NCBI RefSeq assembly: GCF_000019905.1
Contig: NC_010556.1
Location: forward strand, 832,001 to 896,000
Source of the DNA: Exiguobacterium artemiae 255-15
Lineage (GTDB): Bacteria; Bacillota; Bacilli; Exiguobacteriales; Exiguobacteriaceae
Length of the DNA stretch: 64,000 nucleotides
Reading direction: 5' to 3'
Shown: positions 8,272 through 17,169 of the stretch, in pieces
How positions within the stretch are numbered: position 1 is the first letter of the stretch
Layout of the letters: each line of letters opens with the position of its first letter
The notes under the pieces: generated by a model
Told to the model about the DNA's origin: nothing
The model's input: the letters and a program-made list of their open reading frames with translations, nothing else
The model's database searches: none
Made by a program: the position numbers and the translations under genes

Positions 8272-9917
8272 CGTTACGACAACGATTTTTGGTTTCGACA
8301 CTCGTGACGATTGTCAGTGTTGTCGCCTTAATGGGCTGGACGTTATTTGAACTGCGTCAAATCCAGTCCTACAACGAGGATTACGGAAAGCAACTGGTCG
8401 AGATTTCAGAACTGGAGACTAAGTTACTGTATGAGCAGGCAGCCTGGAACCGGTTAGCGAGTCAGCCTTCAGAAAATCAAAAAGAACAAGCACTTGCCTT
8501 AAGTAAAAAAAATGAAAAAGCTCTTGATTCCTTACAAAAAACGTATTTGATTGATCGGTTTAAACCGGATTTGAATCGTGCCAAAATGAAATATACGACT
8601 TTGGCGGAGAAACGGACAACTTTATTAAATGAGCTTGATCCAATTGCAATCCGCTCCCACGCAGCCCAGGTGGAAGGAGTATTAAGCGATTTATATACGT
8701 TACATACGAAAAATGGTGAATTTTACGATGTATTGCAACAGGAAGCAAAAGATAAGACATTGAATCTGACGCGCTCGGTTTTAATCGCGACATTCATTCT
8801 TCTGATTGCATTAGCACTCTATAACTGGTACTTTGCGCGGAGCATCACCCGTCCGATCAGCCGGGTCGTTCAGACGGCGGAACAGATTTCGCAAGGGGAT
8901 GTCTCACAACAACTACAAATCTCGGGACGGACGGATGAAATCGGTCGTCTCGAGTCAGCGATTGCCCAGATGCAAGGAACATTGCATGGTGTCATCGGAA
9001 CGATCAGTCAGACATCGACGACCATCAATCAGATGAGCGAACAGGCGACAGCTGAAAATGCCAATATCGTCGAAGTATCAGGCAACATGACACATGCCAT
9101 CAATGAAATGGCCAGTGGGACACAAACTGTCTCGGATGATTTGCAAACGACAGTCAGTACCATTACGGATATGAGCACATTGTTTGAACAAAGCGAACAA
9201 CGGGCGCAACAAGCATTGAGTCAAGGTCAACTGGCGGATACGACGATGGGGAAAAGTGCAACCATCATGCAGGAACAAGCGGAATCACTGGCGGCAGCGA
9301 CACTTCAAAATCAGGAACTCGGTCGCAAGCTAGCCGGATTCTTACAACAAACCCAGCAAATCGAACAGATGGCGCAACTTGTCTCAAGTGTCTCGGCGCA
9401 AACGAATTTACTGTCATTAAACGCGGCCATCGAAGCGGCTCGGGCAGGAGAAGCAGGACGTGGTTTTGCCGTCGTGGCGAGTGAAGTGAAGAAGTTAGCG
9501 GACGAAACCCATCAAGCGACGCGTTCCATCTTTTCACTCGTTCGTTCGATTCGGGCAGACGGAGCGATTTTGCAGGAAGCATTGCTTCAATCTGAAAAGG
9601 AGCAAGCACATCAGGTTCAAAACTTTGCTGAGGTGACATCGTCATTCGAGGAAACCCGTGGTCACGTGACGGATGTAACGGAAGCCGTCCAGTTCATGAC
9701 GACACAGTTACTTCAGTCAAAAGACCAGGCGAATCAGGTCGTAAATCAAGTCAGCTCAGTCAGTGGCGTGATGGAAGAATTAGCCGCCGGGAACGAAGAA
9801 GTGGCGGCGTCGATGCGCGATCAGCAAGCATCATTCGAACAAATTCATCAACTGATGCTGGAACTGGAACAAACAACGACTTCACTGGATCAACAAACCA
9901 GCCAGTTTAAACTGTAA
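8268..9917 (+). CDS. Methyl-accepting chemotaxis protein
   Basis: 549-residue transmembrane chemoreceptor. TM1 is at about residues 8-28. An extracellular mostly helical four-helix-bundle-like sensor (about 30-165) is followed by TM2 (about 168-188), HAMP ([25 protein letters not shown]) and a long cytoplasmic coiled coil. The signalling tip [35 protein letters not shown] sits near residues 376-410. The ATG overlaps the lipoprotein stop (ATGA), so the two are translationally coupled. The small helical ectodomain and the coupled binding protein suggest indirect sensing through the lipoprotein (inference). No CheA/CheW gene is nearby. Confidence 0.95.
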   Translation: MTLRQRFLVSTLVTIVSVVALMGWTLFELRQIQSYNEDYGKQLVEISELETKLLYEQAAWNRLASQPSENQKEQALALSKKNEKALDSLQKTYLIDRFKPDLNRAKMKYTTLAEKRTTLLNELDPIAIRSHAAQVEGVLSDLYTLHTKNGEFYDVLQQEAKDKTLNLTRSVLIATFILLIALALYNWYFARSITRPISRVVQTAEQISQGDVSQQLQISGRTDEIGRLESAIAQMQGTLHGVIGTISQTSTTINQMSEQATAENANIVEVSGNMTHAINEMASGTQTVSDDLQTTVSTITDMSTLFEQSEQRAQQALSQGQLADTTMGKSATIMQEQAESLAAATLQNQELGRKLAGFLQQTQQIEQMAQLVSSVSAQTNLLSLNAAIEAARAGEAGRGFAVVASEVKKLADETHQATRSIFSLVRSIRADGAILQEALLQSEKEQAHQVQNFAEVTSSFEETRGHVTDVTEAVQFMTTQLLQSKDQANQVVNQVSSVSGVMEELAAGNEEVAASMRDQQASFEQIHQLMLELEQTTTSLDQQTSQFKL

Positions 9918-9931
9918 TATGAACAAACAGC

Positions 9932-9971
9932 AAAACCCCCTCAGCGAGTCAGTCCGTTGAGGGGGTTTTCG
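9932..9971. terminator. Bidirectional terminator between chemoreceptor and M23 peptidase genes
   Basis: AAAACCCCCTCA pairs perfectly with TGAGGGGGTTTT around a 14-base loop. A/T runs on both sides let it serve both convergent genes. Confidence 0.9.
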
Positions 9972-9981
9972 TCAAGTATGC

Positions 9982-11238
9982 TTAGAAGAAGTCACTTGGA
10001 TTCAATTCGTTTGTCCGGCCGTTGGCATTATACTGATACCCACCGTCATGAATCTCAAAGTGAAGGTGGGGACCGGTTGAGTTTCCGGTACTGCCAAGGT
10101 TACCGATTTGTTGTCCCTGTTTCACCTGTTGACCTTGTTTGACGGTCAGAGAATTCATATGCGCATAAACGGTCGTATACGTTTTTCCACCGATGTTGTG
10201 CGAGAGATAGACGTGATTACCGTAAGGCCCGCCGGAGCTTGCCAGGATGACGGTTCCGCTTGCGGAAGCAACGACCGGGGAGTTCAGTGGTCCGGCAAAG
10301 TCAATCCCGTTATGGTACGCGTATCCGTTACTTCCACTGGCAGCGCCCATTCCTTGTGAAATGGAACCAGCAGCCGGTTTGATGAACTTGCCTGTCGCTT
10401 TTGAAAGGACTTTTGTGCTTGCTTTTGTAACAGAAGCAGGTTGCGCCGATTGCGCGGCTGCTTGTTTTTCGGCTAATCGTGCAGCTCGAGCGGCTGAACG
10501 GGCAGCAGCTTCCTGCGCCTTCAGTTGAGCGGCAGCATCTTTTAAGCTCAAGATGTTAGTTTCGATGGAACGTTTTTCTGATTTTAATCGATTCAGTAAG
10601 GCCGTTCGTTTAATCTTTTCTGCTTTTAATTCACGCTGTTTCTTTTTTAGAAGAGTACGATCCTCAACCAAATCAATACGTGTTTGTTTCAATTCTTTTT
10701 GAGCCAGTGCCAATTGATGTTTGTTTTGTTCGTAATCTTTTAATAAAGAAGCATCGCTTTCGGCAATCGTATTAAAAGCATTAAAACGGCTGATCATATC
10801 TCCGACATCTTTAGCGCCAAAAACAGCCTCGAGAAATGGATCGTCATCTGCTTTTGCTTGTCGGACAGCTAAACGATCTCCGAGCATTTTTTCCTGCTTG
10901 CTGATTTTTTCGCGTAAGGCATCGATTTTTTGTTCCAATCGTTTAATCTGCTGACGGTTTTGATCAATTTTTTGTTGGTTTTCGACGACCTGCAACGTCA
11001 GTCCATTAATCTGTTGATCGAGCGCATAGACTTTTTGCTGTGCTTTGGACAGTTGGGTGGTCTTTTTCGAGAGGGCTTGCTTTTGCTTGGACTGCTGTTG
11101 TTGATTTTGCTGCTGTTTTTCCTTATAAGAACTTGCTGCACCGACGGGGTGGACAAGTGGGCTGAAAAGTAAGGTCATCGTCATCAGTGAGAGACCGAGT
11201 GTTTGTTTTAAAGATGATTTCATAGTTGAATCAATCAT
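9982..11238 (-). CDS. Secreted murein hydrolase activator / M23 endopeptidase (EnvC-like)
   Basis: 418 residues. A Sec signal peptide (MKSSLKQTLGLSLMTMTLLFSP..GAAS) is followed by a very long coiled coil (about 40-265), rich in Q/K at its start, and a C-terminal LytM/M23 domain. The zinc-site motifs YHNGIDFAGP, YAHMNS and the HxH of GPHLHFEIHDGG are all present, so the peptidase should be catalytically competent. The domain order matches EnvC/NlpD-like or CwlO-associated cell-separation factors; the exact role is not known. The first ATG has an AGGAAGG ribosome site. Transcribed toward the chemoreceptor, sharing its terminator. Confidence 0.9.
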   Translation of the reverse strand: MIDSTMKSSLKQTLGLSLMTMTLLFSPLVHPVGAASSYKEKQQQNQQQQSKQKQALSKKTTQLSKAQQKVYALDQQINGLTLQVVENQQKIDQNRQQIKRLEQKIDALREKISKQEKMLGDRLAVRQAKADDDPFLEAVFGAKDVGDMISRFNAFNTIAESDASLLKDYEQNKHQLALAQKELKQTRIDLVEDRTLLKKKQRELKAEKIKRTALLNRLKSEKRSIETNILSLKDAAAQLKAQEAAARSAARAARLAEKQAAAQSAQPASVTKASTKVLSKATGKFIKPAAGSISQGMGAASGSNGYAYHNGIDFAGPLNSPVVASASGTVILASSGGPYGNHVYLSHNIGGKTYTTVYAHMNSLTVKQGQQVKQGQQIGNLGSTGNSTGPHLHFEIHDGGYQYNANGRTNELNPSDFF

Positions 11239-11563
11239 TCCTTCCTTCCTGAATTCAGATACATATTCTGAAATGTTACTTGTTCTACTCTAACAAGAAA
11301 TGACGGGAATCACCGTTACAGTTTCGTTAAAAATATTATATGGAAATTATCAGGTGATCGAGATTCTTTATGTAAATTATTTTTTAGACACTTTCAAAAA
11401 AGTGAGAGAACCGTTGATAATCCGCGAAAGAAGACACAATAAAAAAAGTGAATCCAAGGATTCACTTCTAAAAAAGAGCTGATATGTTTTTGTAATATGA
11501 AGAAGAGGAATAAAAGTAAGGGTTTAATGAATCAAGAAACAGGATATACAAATTAGTTTTAAT
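11239..11563. other. 325-base intergenic stretch
   Basis: Holds the upstream region of the M23 gene (with TTCAGA/TCTGAA inverted halves at 11254-11272, 7-base spacer, just ahead of its ribosome site) and the terminator of the SDR gene at 11439-11475. No convincing coding frame: the only open frames are short, start without a ribosome site and have AT-rich random-looking composition. Confidence 0.6.
11439..11475 (-). terminator. Terminator of the SDR gene
   Basis: AAGTGAATCC and GGATTCACTT form a tight 10-bp stem. On the minus strand it is followed by seven T residues, matching the end of the SDR gene at 11564. Confidence 0.75.
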
Positions 11564-12313
11564 TTATTCTTCGTAGATCATTTTTCGTGTCATTCCGCCG
11601 TCAAGAACCAACGTTTCTCCCGTTAAGAAGTCGTTATCGGTATTCGTTAAAAACAAAGCAGCCCGGGCAACATCTTCCGGTTTTCCGACTCGTCCAGCCG
11701 GATGCTGGCTGTGGTCTTCCGGTGAAAGTTCATGGTAATTTCCGGTTTCAATCCAACCGGGTGCAATCGCATTAACTAAAATCCGATCGGGTCCTAAAGA
11801 AACGGCTAAAGCATGCGTCAACGCGACAATGCCGCCTTTGGTAGCCGCGTAAGATTCCGTATCCGGCTCGGACATGAACGCGCGGGTGGAGGCCAGATTG
11901 ACAATCCGTCCGCCTGCTGGGTTTTTCTTCAAATAAGGCGCCGCGGCTTTTGTCGTTAAAAAGATGCTCCGCAGATTGGTATGTTGGACACGGTCCCATT
12001 CCTCAAGCTCTAATTCAAGTAACGACTTGCGCACCATGATGCCGGCATTGTTAATCACGATATCGATCCGGCCGGTATGCTCAATGGCTTTATCAATCAG
12101 CAGGTTGACATCTTTTTCATCCTGGACATCTAGATGATAAAAGTAAGCGGTCCCGCCGTCAGCTTCGATTTCTGCCGCAAGATCGTCACCGGTCATTTGA
12201 TCAATGTCGGCAAGAATGACGGTGGCGCCTTCTTTGGTATAAGTCTTGGCAAGCGTTGCTCCAATGCCATTGGCGGCACCTGTGATGATGACAGTATGAT
12301 TGATATGGTTCAT
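11564..12313 (-). CDS. SDR-family NAD(P)-dependent oxidoreductase
   Basis: 249-residue classical short-chain dehydrogenase, length typical. The cofactor motif TGAANGIG is at residues 11-18, the structural NNAG motif near 88, and the catalytic Ser-Tyr-Lys set in NLAST...SYAATKG (tyrosine near 154). An acidic residue at the end of strand 2 (LADIDQ) points to NAD rather than NADP preference. The C-terminal GGMTRKMIYEE suggests a glucose-dehydrogenase-like subgroup, but the substrate cannot be named. A GGAGGAA ribosome site precedes the ATG. Transcribed alone. Confidence 0.92.
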   Translation of the reverse strand: MNHINHTVIITGAANGIGATLAKTYTKEGATVILADIDQMTGDDLAAEIEADGGTAYFYHLDVQDEKDVNLLIDKAIEHTGRIDIVINNAGIMVRKSLLELELEEWDRVQHTNLRSIFLTTKAAAPYLKKNPAGGRIVNLASTRAFMSEPDTESYAATKGGIVALTHALAVSLGPDRILVNAIAPGWIETGNYHELSPEDHSQHPAGRVGKPEDVARAALFLTNTDNDFLTGETLVLDGGMTRKMIYEE

Positions 12314-12481
12314 TGTAAATTCCTCCTGGGGAATGTGTAGTTGGGTAGACTGCTATAATCAGATAGCCGAAAATGAATCGATTAAAACATATTGTATCCT
12401 TGAAGAAAGGATTATCCAGATAGGCATTAGGGAACATAAAAGGTAGCTAACGCTACTATTATGTTGAATGGGGGATTTTTG

Positions 12482-12916
12482 ATGGATTTATCAAATCAAA
12501 AGCTCGAAACAGAACAAGAAAAATATGCAGATGAAGCTAAAGCGTATATCAATCAACCTAAAAAAACAAATTCAATGTTACGACGTGCAAGTGAAAAAAT
12601 AAATAAGAATTCGACGCTATCGATCGTTTTTTCTCCCGTCCGTTTATTTATCGATATGGTTCGTGCCTATCAATCCGGTGAATACCGAAATATTCGCAGG
12701 ACGACGATTTTGAAAGTAATCGGGGCCTTGATTTATCTCGTTTCACCGATCGATTTAGTGCCGGACTTTGTGTTAGGTTTCGGATTTGCGGATGATATCG
12801 CCATCATCCTGTTCGTGACGAAAACGATTTTCGAAGAGTTGACACGATTCAGTGATTGGCAGGATGAGCAACAAAAAGCAAGTACGCAGCCGCTTCAAAG
12901 TGAAGATGCTTACTAA
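12482..12916 (+). CDS. DUF1232 (YkvA-like) membrane protein
   Basis: 144 residues. The DUF1232 core is unmistakable: ILKVIGALIYLVSPIDLVPDFVLGFGFADDIAIILFV at about 85-120, two hydrophobic segments around the SPIDLVPD signature. The N-terminal 40 residues are charged and probably cytoplasmic. Members are widespread and of unknown function. The start at 12482 is chosen over the in-frame ATG at 12461 because GGGGGA lies 7 bases upstream of 12482. It is monocistronic with its own terminator. Confidence 0.85.
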   Translation: MDLSNQKLETEQEKYADEAKAYINQPKKTNSMLRRASEKINKNSTLSIVFSPVRLFIDMVRAYQSGEYRNIRRTTILKVIGALIYLVSPIDLVPDFVLGFGFADDIAIILFVTKTIFEELTRFSDWQDEQQKASTQPLQSEDAY

Positions 12917-12956
12917 TTTCATGAGACAACCGGACTGAGACAGTTGGTCCTCATAT

Positions 12957-12993
12957 AAAACAGAAGGTGGATTTTGAATCCGCCTTCTGTTTT
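12957..12993 (+). terminator. Terminator after DUF1232 gene
   Basis: ACAGAAGGTGGATT pairs with AATCCGCCTTCTGT (one G-T pair) around a three-base loop, flanked by A and T runs. Confidence 0.88.
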
Positions 12994-13141
12994 CGTTTGG
13001 ATGAAAGTCCTCGTTTCATGTACTTGCGGTCAATCGAAACTAGCTCTTGTTTTGCAGGAAACAAAAACGTCATTTCTGTACGCGTCCTTGAAAGTTCGTT
13101 ACACTAGAAGCAGAGAAACTTTTTTGGGAAGGAGGTATGGA

Positions 13142-13726
13142 ATGGCTTGGCATTCATGGATTGAATCATACGGTTATTTTGGAATCATGTTGAGTTTGAT
13201 GTTTCCCTTTTTACCGAGTGAAGTGCCGCTTGCGTATGCAGGCTATCTGGTCCACACAACGGAGTTTAACCTGATTGTCATGTTGATCGTGGCCGTCATG
13301 AGTTTTGTGATCAGTCAAAATATTTTCTTTACAATCGGGCGTCTCGGAAGTGACCGTTTACTAAAACGAATTTTTAGATGGTTTCGTATTTCTGAAACGA
13401 AGATGGTGCGATTCCAACGTCAAATGGATACGCGCGGTCGTTTCATCTTATTGCTGTCACCGATGTGGCGGATGGGATTTGCGATAGGGGCAGGGTTGAC
13501 CGGTGTCTCGCGTCTCACTTTTACGATTGCGACGACGATTTCTTTTTTTATGTGGTCCACTTTTTTTATCTGGGGCGGAAAGAAACTTGGACATGGCATG
13601 ATGGGGCGGCATCCTGAATTCCACCATTACCTTCCCTGGATAATCGGTCTCATCGTATTTGGTGCAGGTTATCTGTATTTCCGAAAAAAAACGCTCATGA
13701 AAAAACAAAGTATATCTAAAAAATAG
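13142..13726 (+). CDS. DedA-family (VTT-domain) membrane protein
   Basis: 194 residues with four to five membrane segments. The DedA/VTT family is recognised by the amphipathic FPFLPSEVPLAYAGYLV segment near the N-terminus and the conserved glycine-rich SPMWRMGFAIGAGLTGVSRLTFTI region, equivalent to the family's RFxPxxR..xxxxAGxxxMxxxxF motif. DedA proteins move lipid carriers or phospholipids across the membrane. The start at 13142 is chosen because GGGAAGGAGGT ends 6 bases upstream. Twelve bases separate it from the downstream HAD gene, so the two probably share a transcript. Confidence 0.82.
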   Translation: MAWHSWIESYGYFGIMLSLMFPFLPSEVPLAYAGYLVHTTEFNLIVMLIVAVMSFVISQNIFFTIGRLGSDRLLKRIFRWFRISETKMVRFQRQMDTRGRFILLLSPMWRMGFAIGAGLTGVSRLTFTIATTISFFMWSTFFIWGGKKLGHGMMGRHPEFHHYLPWIIGLIVFGAGYLYFRKKTLMKKQSISKK

Positions 13727-13738
13727 AGGAGTGTTCAC

Positions 13739-14365
13739 ATGGCAGTGATTTTATTTGATATTGACGGTACATTGATCGACTCGACCGATCAGATGACAGA
13801 GGCAATTCATCTTGCGATGGAAGATATGCCGCATCTGGTCAAACCATCCAAAGCAAGTGTCCAGTCGAGTTATGGTTTGGCGGGTAATGCTTTTTGGAGA
13901 AAAGCAATCCCGGATGCTTCTGAAAACGACATTAAAGAGATTCGTAGAAAACGTCATCATCACTTGGAGCAAACGATGCAGAATCAAGATGTTCTGTTTG
14001 ATGGCATTCGAGAATTATTGGAACAATTGACGAATCAGGGACATATCGTATCAACAGCAAGCAATTGCGGGGTACATTATTTAAATCTTGTTCTCGACAG
14101 CCAAAACATTCGATCTTATTTTACAAGTCCAAAATGTTTGGAGTCGGTGAACGGGAAACAAAAAGCAGACATTTTAGCCGCACATCGTGAAGAGTTTAGC
14201 GAGGTCGACTATCTGATGGTCGGCGACCGTTCGTCGGACGTTGAGGCGGCCAGACTACAAAATATGCCGGTAGCGATTTGTTGCTTCGGTTTTGGAACAG
14301 AACAAGAATGGAAGACGGCTGACCATCAGCTGGAGACACCGCTTGATTTGTTGAAGTTTGTATAA
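13739..14365 (+). CDS. HAD-superfamily hydrolase (PGP-like phosphatase)
   Basis: 208 residues with all four HAD motifs: I FDIDGTLIDS (nucleophile and acid/base aspartates at residues 7 and 9), II STASN, III a lysine in GKQKADI, and IV VGDRSSDVEAA. A helical cap (about 18-85) makes it a C1-cap phosphoglycolate-phosphatase/beta-phosphoglucomutase-like member. Substrate unknown. Follows the DedA gene by 12 bases with a GAGGAG ribosome site. Confidence 0.88.
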   Translation: MAVILFDIDGTLIDSTDQMTEAIHLAMEDMPHLVKPSKASVQSSYGLAGNAFWRKAIPDASENDIKEIRRKRHHHLEQTMQNQDVLFDGIRELLEQLTNQGHIVSTASNCGVHYLNLVLDSQNIRSYFTSPKCLESVNGKQKADILAAHREEFSEVDYLMVGDRSSDVEAARLQNMPVAICCFGFGTEQEWKTADHQLETPLDLLKFV

Positions 14366-14375
14366 CGGAATGAGC

Positions 14376-14422
14376 AAAAAAACAAGTAGCGCTGATGAGT
14401 CAGCGTCTGCTTGTTTTTTTTT
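14376..14422. terminator. Terminator between convergent HAD and PTS_EIIC_2-like genes
   Basis: AACAAGTAGCGCTGA and TCAGCGTCTGCTTGTT form an imperfect stem around TGAG, flanked by seven A residues on the left and ten T residues on the right. Confidence 0.85.
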
Positions 14423-14424
14423 TG

Positions 14425-15486
14425 TTAATCAAAATCAAGTCGGTACTGCTCGTGATTCGTCCAAGGACGAAAACGGCGGAAGAGCTGATGGAACAGAAGA
14501 CACAGGATCACCGGCAAAACAATAAACAGTCCGAAGACAAGCGAAATATTGATCCACGTCCATCCTCCTGCCATCAAGTGAAGCGCATTGATTGGACCAA
14601 TCAGACCCGACATACCGAATCCGGCACTGAAGGGGGTCCCTTGAATACCGAGTACACCTGCGAGTCCGCCAAGTACGGCGGCACTGCACATGACGGGCAG
14701 AATCATGATCGGATTGCGAATGAAATTCGCCATTTGAATTTTAGGAGATCCTAAAAAATGAGCGATGGACGTGCCGCGGGAATTGGCCTGCCACCCGGCA
14801 ATCGCGAGTCCGAAACCTGCCGCACAAACACCAAGGTTAGCGGCTCCTGCTGCAACACCGGATAAACTGATGGCTGTTGCAATCCCGACCGTCGAAAGCG
14901 GTGATACGATGAGGACCGAAAAAGTAACGGCTAAGGCAATGCCCATCAACACCGGTTGAAGAACGGTAAAGTGTGTAATCACTTGACCGATCGTGGCCGT
15001 GATCTTCGTGACAAACGGATAGGTCAGGACACCGATTCCGCCGGCTCCGACGATGATTAAGGTTGGAATGACGAGAACCGTATACGTCTTAAAACGACTT
15101 CCGAGCCAGATGACGAGGGCAGTTGCGACTGCGGCTGTCAATCCGGCATTGATGACATCACCGGTTCCGATGAATAAGTAACCGGCGGTCTCGGTTCGGT
15201 TTGCGACACCGGATCCGACGACAGTCGCAAGACCAATCGAGGTCGCTTCAATCGGGGTTGCCTTGAACTGCATGGCAACGGCGACACCGATGACCATCGG
15301 CAAGAGCCGCATCGCAAGAGCAGTCGAGTCGATGATATGTTGCGCAGGAGAAAAATAGGGAAGCAAGGCTTTGGCAAGTTCACCAAGCAACGCTCCCGGG
15401 ATAAGAGCAACTAAGATGCCGATACTGAGTCCGTTTAAGACATGGACACCGAATTGGCGGTCAAAACGTTTTAAGGTCGTATTCAA
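14425..15486 (-). CDS. PTS_EIIC_2-family membrane protein (putative sugar transporter subunit IIC)
   Basis: 353 residues, about ten hydrophobic segments. The glycine-rich IGLATVVGSGVANR and the AAGAANLGVCAAGFGLAIAGWQANSRGT segment are typical of the PTS_EIIC_2 family (stand-alone IIC-like membrane proteins). No EIIA or EIIB partner, sugar kinase or regulator is adjacent, so phosphotransfer-linked transport is not supported by context. The ATG is preceded on the minus strand by an AAGGAGT ribosome site. The coding strand is opposite to both neighbours. Confidence 0.75.
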   Translation of the reverse strand: MNTTLKRFDRQFGVHVLNGLSIGILVALIPGALLGELAKALLPYFSPAQHIIDSTALAMRLLPMVIGVAVAMQFKATPIEATSIGLATVVGSGVANRTETAGYLFIGTGDVINAGLTAAVATALVIWLGSRFKTYTVLVIPTLIIVGAGGIGVLTYPFVTKITATIGQVITHFTVLQPVLMGIALAVTFSVLIVSPLSTVGIATAISLSGVAAGAANLGVCAAGFGLAIAGWQANSRGTSIAHFLGSPKIQMANFIRNPIMILPVMCSAAVLGGLAGVLGIQGTPFSAGFGMSGLIGPINALHLMAGGWTWINISLVFGLFIVLPVILCLLFHQLFRRFRPWTNHEQYRLDFD

Positions 15487-15678
15487 CTAAATTCACTCCT
15501 TATGTATCGCTTTTATGCATAACAGTATAAAAGTGATGAATTGTGTTTAATCATACGAAAGAGCGTTCAAAACGTCAAGCAGAAAATGGAATTTTCTGAA
15601 AAAATAAAAGCAAACTATTCGCACTGAAACAAAAGGACTGCTAGAGTGGAGAGGTAAAAAATCGGGGAGGGAACAGTT

Positions 15679-16671
15679 ATGTCAGAACAACAAATCGTAT
15701 TAGCCAGCAGACCAGAGGGACGTCCAACACGGGACACGTTCCGTTATGAGACGATCGAATTGGACGCCTTAAAAGCGGATCAAGTTTTAGTAGAGACGCT
15801 CTATATCTCAGTCGATCCTTATATGCGCGGGCGAATGAATGATGCACGTTCTTACTCGCAACCATTCGACCTGGATGCACCCATCCAAGGTGGTGTCGTC
15901 GCGCGGGTCGTTGAATCAACAAGTGATCTGTTAACAGTGGGTGACACCGTTGTCGGAATGCTCGACTGGGCGACGAAATCCGTGGTCGATGCAAAACAAG
16001 TCCGTAAAATCGATGCAACATTGGCGCCTGTCTCAACGGCACTGGGTGTGCTCGGAATGACAGGTATGACCGCTTACTTCGGTCTGCTCGACATCGGGAA
16101 CCCGCAATCTGGCGAAACGGTCGTCGTCTCGGCAGCAGCAGGAGCCGTTGGATCAATTGTTGGTCAAATCGCTAAAATTAAAGGCGCACGAGTCGTCGGG
16201 ATTGCTGGAAGTGCTGAAAAGATTCAGTATCTAAAAGAGGAACTTGGATTTGATGAAGTCATCAATTACAAAACGGAGCAGATCGGCGAAGCCTTAGATC
16301 GGACTTGTCCGGACGGGATCGATGTCTACTTTGAAAATGTAGGCGGTGCAATCGGGGATGCCGTTCTTGATCGATTGAATCCTTTTGCCCGTATTCCAGT
16401 CTGTGGGGCGATTTCCGGCTATAACGAACAGGCGGATTTAGGTCCACGGGTCCAATCGAAATTGATCATTGCGCGCGCACGGATGCAAGGTTTCTTGGTC
16501 GGAGACTATGGCAAACGGTTTAAAGAAGCAGCGGAACAACTTGGTAAATGGGTCAGCAATGGTGAGTTGAAGTACGAAGAAACGATATTTGAAGGGTTTG
16601 AACAAGTCCCGGACGCCTTTCTTGGTCTGTTTGACGGGTCGAACACGGGAAAACTGTTGGTCAAATTATAA
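15679..16671 (+). CDS. NADPH-dependent MDR oxidoreductase (CurA/YfmJ-like)
   Basis: 330-residue zinc-independent medium-chain reductase of the leukotriene B4 dehydrogenase / 2-alkenal reductase group. Signatures are YISVDPYMRGRM, GMTGMTAYFGLLDIG and the cofactor loop VSAAAGAVGSIVGQIAKIKG (about 145-165), then YFENVGG. No zinc-ligand cysteines. Enzymes of this group reduce enone double bonds and help detoxify reactive aldehydes. GGGAGGGA ribosome site 9 bases before the ATG. Monocistronic, with a terminator downstream. Confidence 0.92.
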   Translation: MSEQQIVLASRPEGRPTRDTFRYETIELDALKADQVLVETLYISVDPYMRGRMNDARSYSQPFDLDAPIQGGVVARVVESTSDLLTVGDTVVGMLDWATKSVVDAKQVRKIDATLAPVSTALGVLGMTGMTAYFGLLDIGNPQSGETVVVSAAAGAVGSIVGQIAKIKGARVVGIAGSAEKIQYLKEELGFDEVINYKTEQIGEALDRTCPDGIDVYFENVGGAIGDAVLDRLNPFARIPVCGAISGYNEQADLGPRVQSKLIIARARMQGFLVGDYGKRFKEAAEQLGKWVSNGELKYEETIFEGFEQVPDAFLGLFDGSNTGKLLVKL

Positions 16672-16680
16672 GAGTACGTC

Positions 16681-16722
16681 AAAAAGGTGTTGCTTTCCTG
16701 AGCGGAGAGCAACACCTTTTTT
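16681..16722. terminator. Terminator after the MDR oxidoreductase
   Basis: AAAAAGGTGTTGCT pairs with AGCAACACCTTTTT around a 13-base loop, with A and T runs on both sides. Also correctly placed for the small minus-strand gene ending at 16733. Confidence 0.9.
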
Positions 16723-16732
16723 GTGCTTGAAT

Positions 16733-16894
16733 TTATTGATCAGCAGGATCTTTTTTTAATTCTTCGACATCAGGATCCGGATGCTGTGTTTCGGCCGGTT
16801 TGATTCCCGGATCAGATGTTTTGGCTGGTTCTGGATCCGGATGTAAGCCGACATCCGCTGTTTCGTTTGGTGTATCTTGTTTTTTATCCATCAT
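16733..16894 (-). CDS. Small acidic hypothetical protein with HPDP repeats
   Basis: 53-residue frame reading MMDKKQDTPNETADVGLHPDP, then a Pro/Asp/Glu-rich body that repeats HPDP twice and ends in EELKKDPADQ. No hydrophobic segment, no cysteine, so it should be soluble and largely disordered. Support for being real: a strong AAGGGGGA ribosome site 9-10 bases ahead of the ATG, coding-like codon choice, and a terminator correctly placed downstream. I do not recognise a family. Similar short, acidic, proline-rich proteins are common and unannotated in Bacillales. Confidence 0.6.
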   Translation of the reverse strand: MMDKKQDTPNETADVGLHPDPEPAKTSDPGIKPAETQHPDPDVEELKKDPADQ

Positions 16895-17169
16895 GAGTGT
16901 TTATCCCCCTTGTATTCGATATTTTATATGTACCCGAATTATCGATTCTAAAAACGAAACGGACACTTTGATGAGATTGAGGTTTTGTAGCAAAACAAGA
17001 TACGAACAAACTCGACTCCACGCAAACTCCTCTTCATTTGATGGTGAATGTAAGGAAAAAGGACAATTGCTTCATCAACTCTTTACAAAAACCTTGCATG
17101 ACCTTTAAGTCCTCTTTGAACTGGTCTCGTAGACTGAAACAGAGATGAATGAAGGAAGGGTGTATACGT

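Noticed and set aside
10930-11172. Leucine-rich 80-codon frame on the plus strand
   Set aside because: Antisense to the glutamine/lysine-rich coiled coil of the M23 protein, which automatically reads as leucine-rich on the other strand.
14425-15486. Complete PTS transporter
   Set aside because: No EIIA or EIIB domain or gene is nearby; only a IIC-like membrane protein can be supported.
16800-17108. 102-codon plus-strand frame
   Set aside because: Antisense to the small HPDP gene for its first third, starts with no ribosome site and has no coding-like codon use; the minus-strand frame is better supported.
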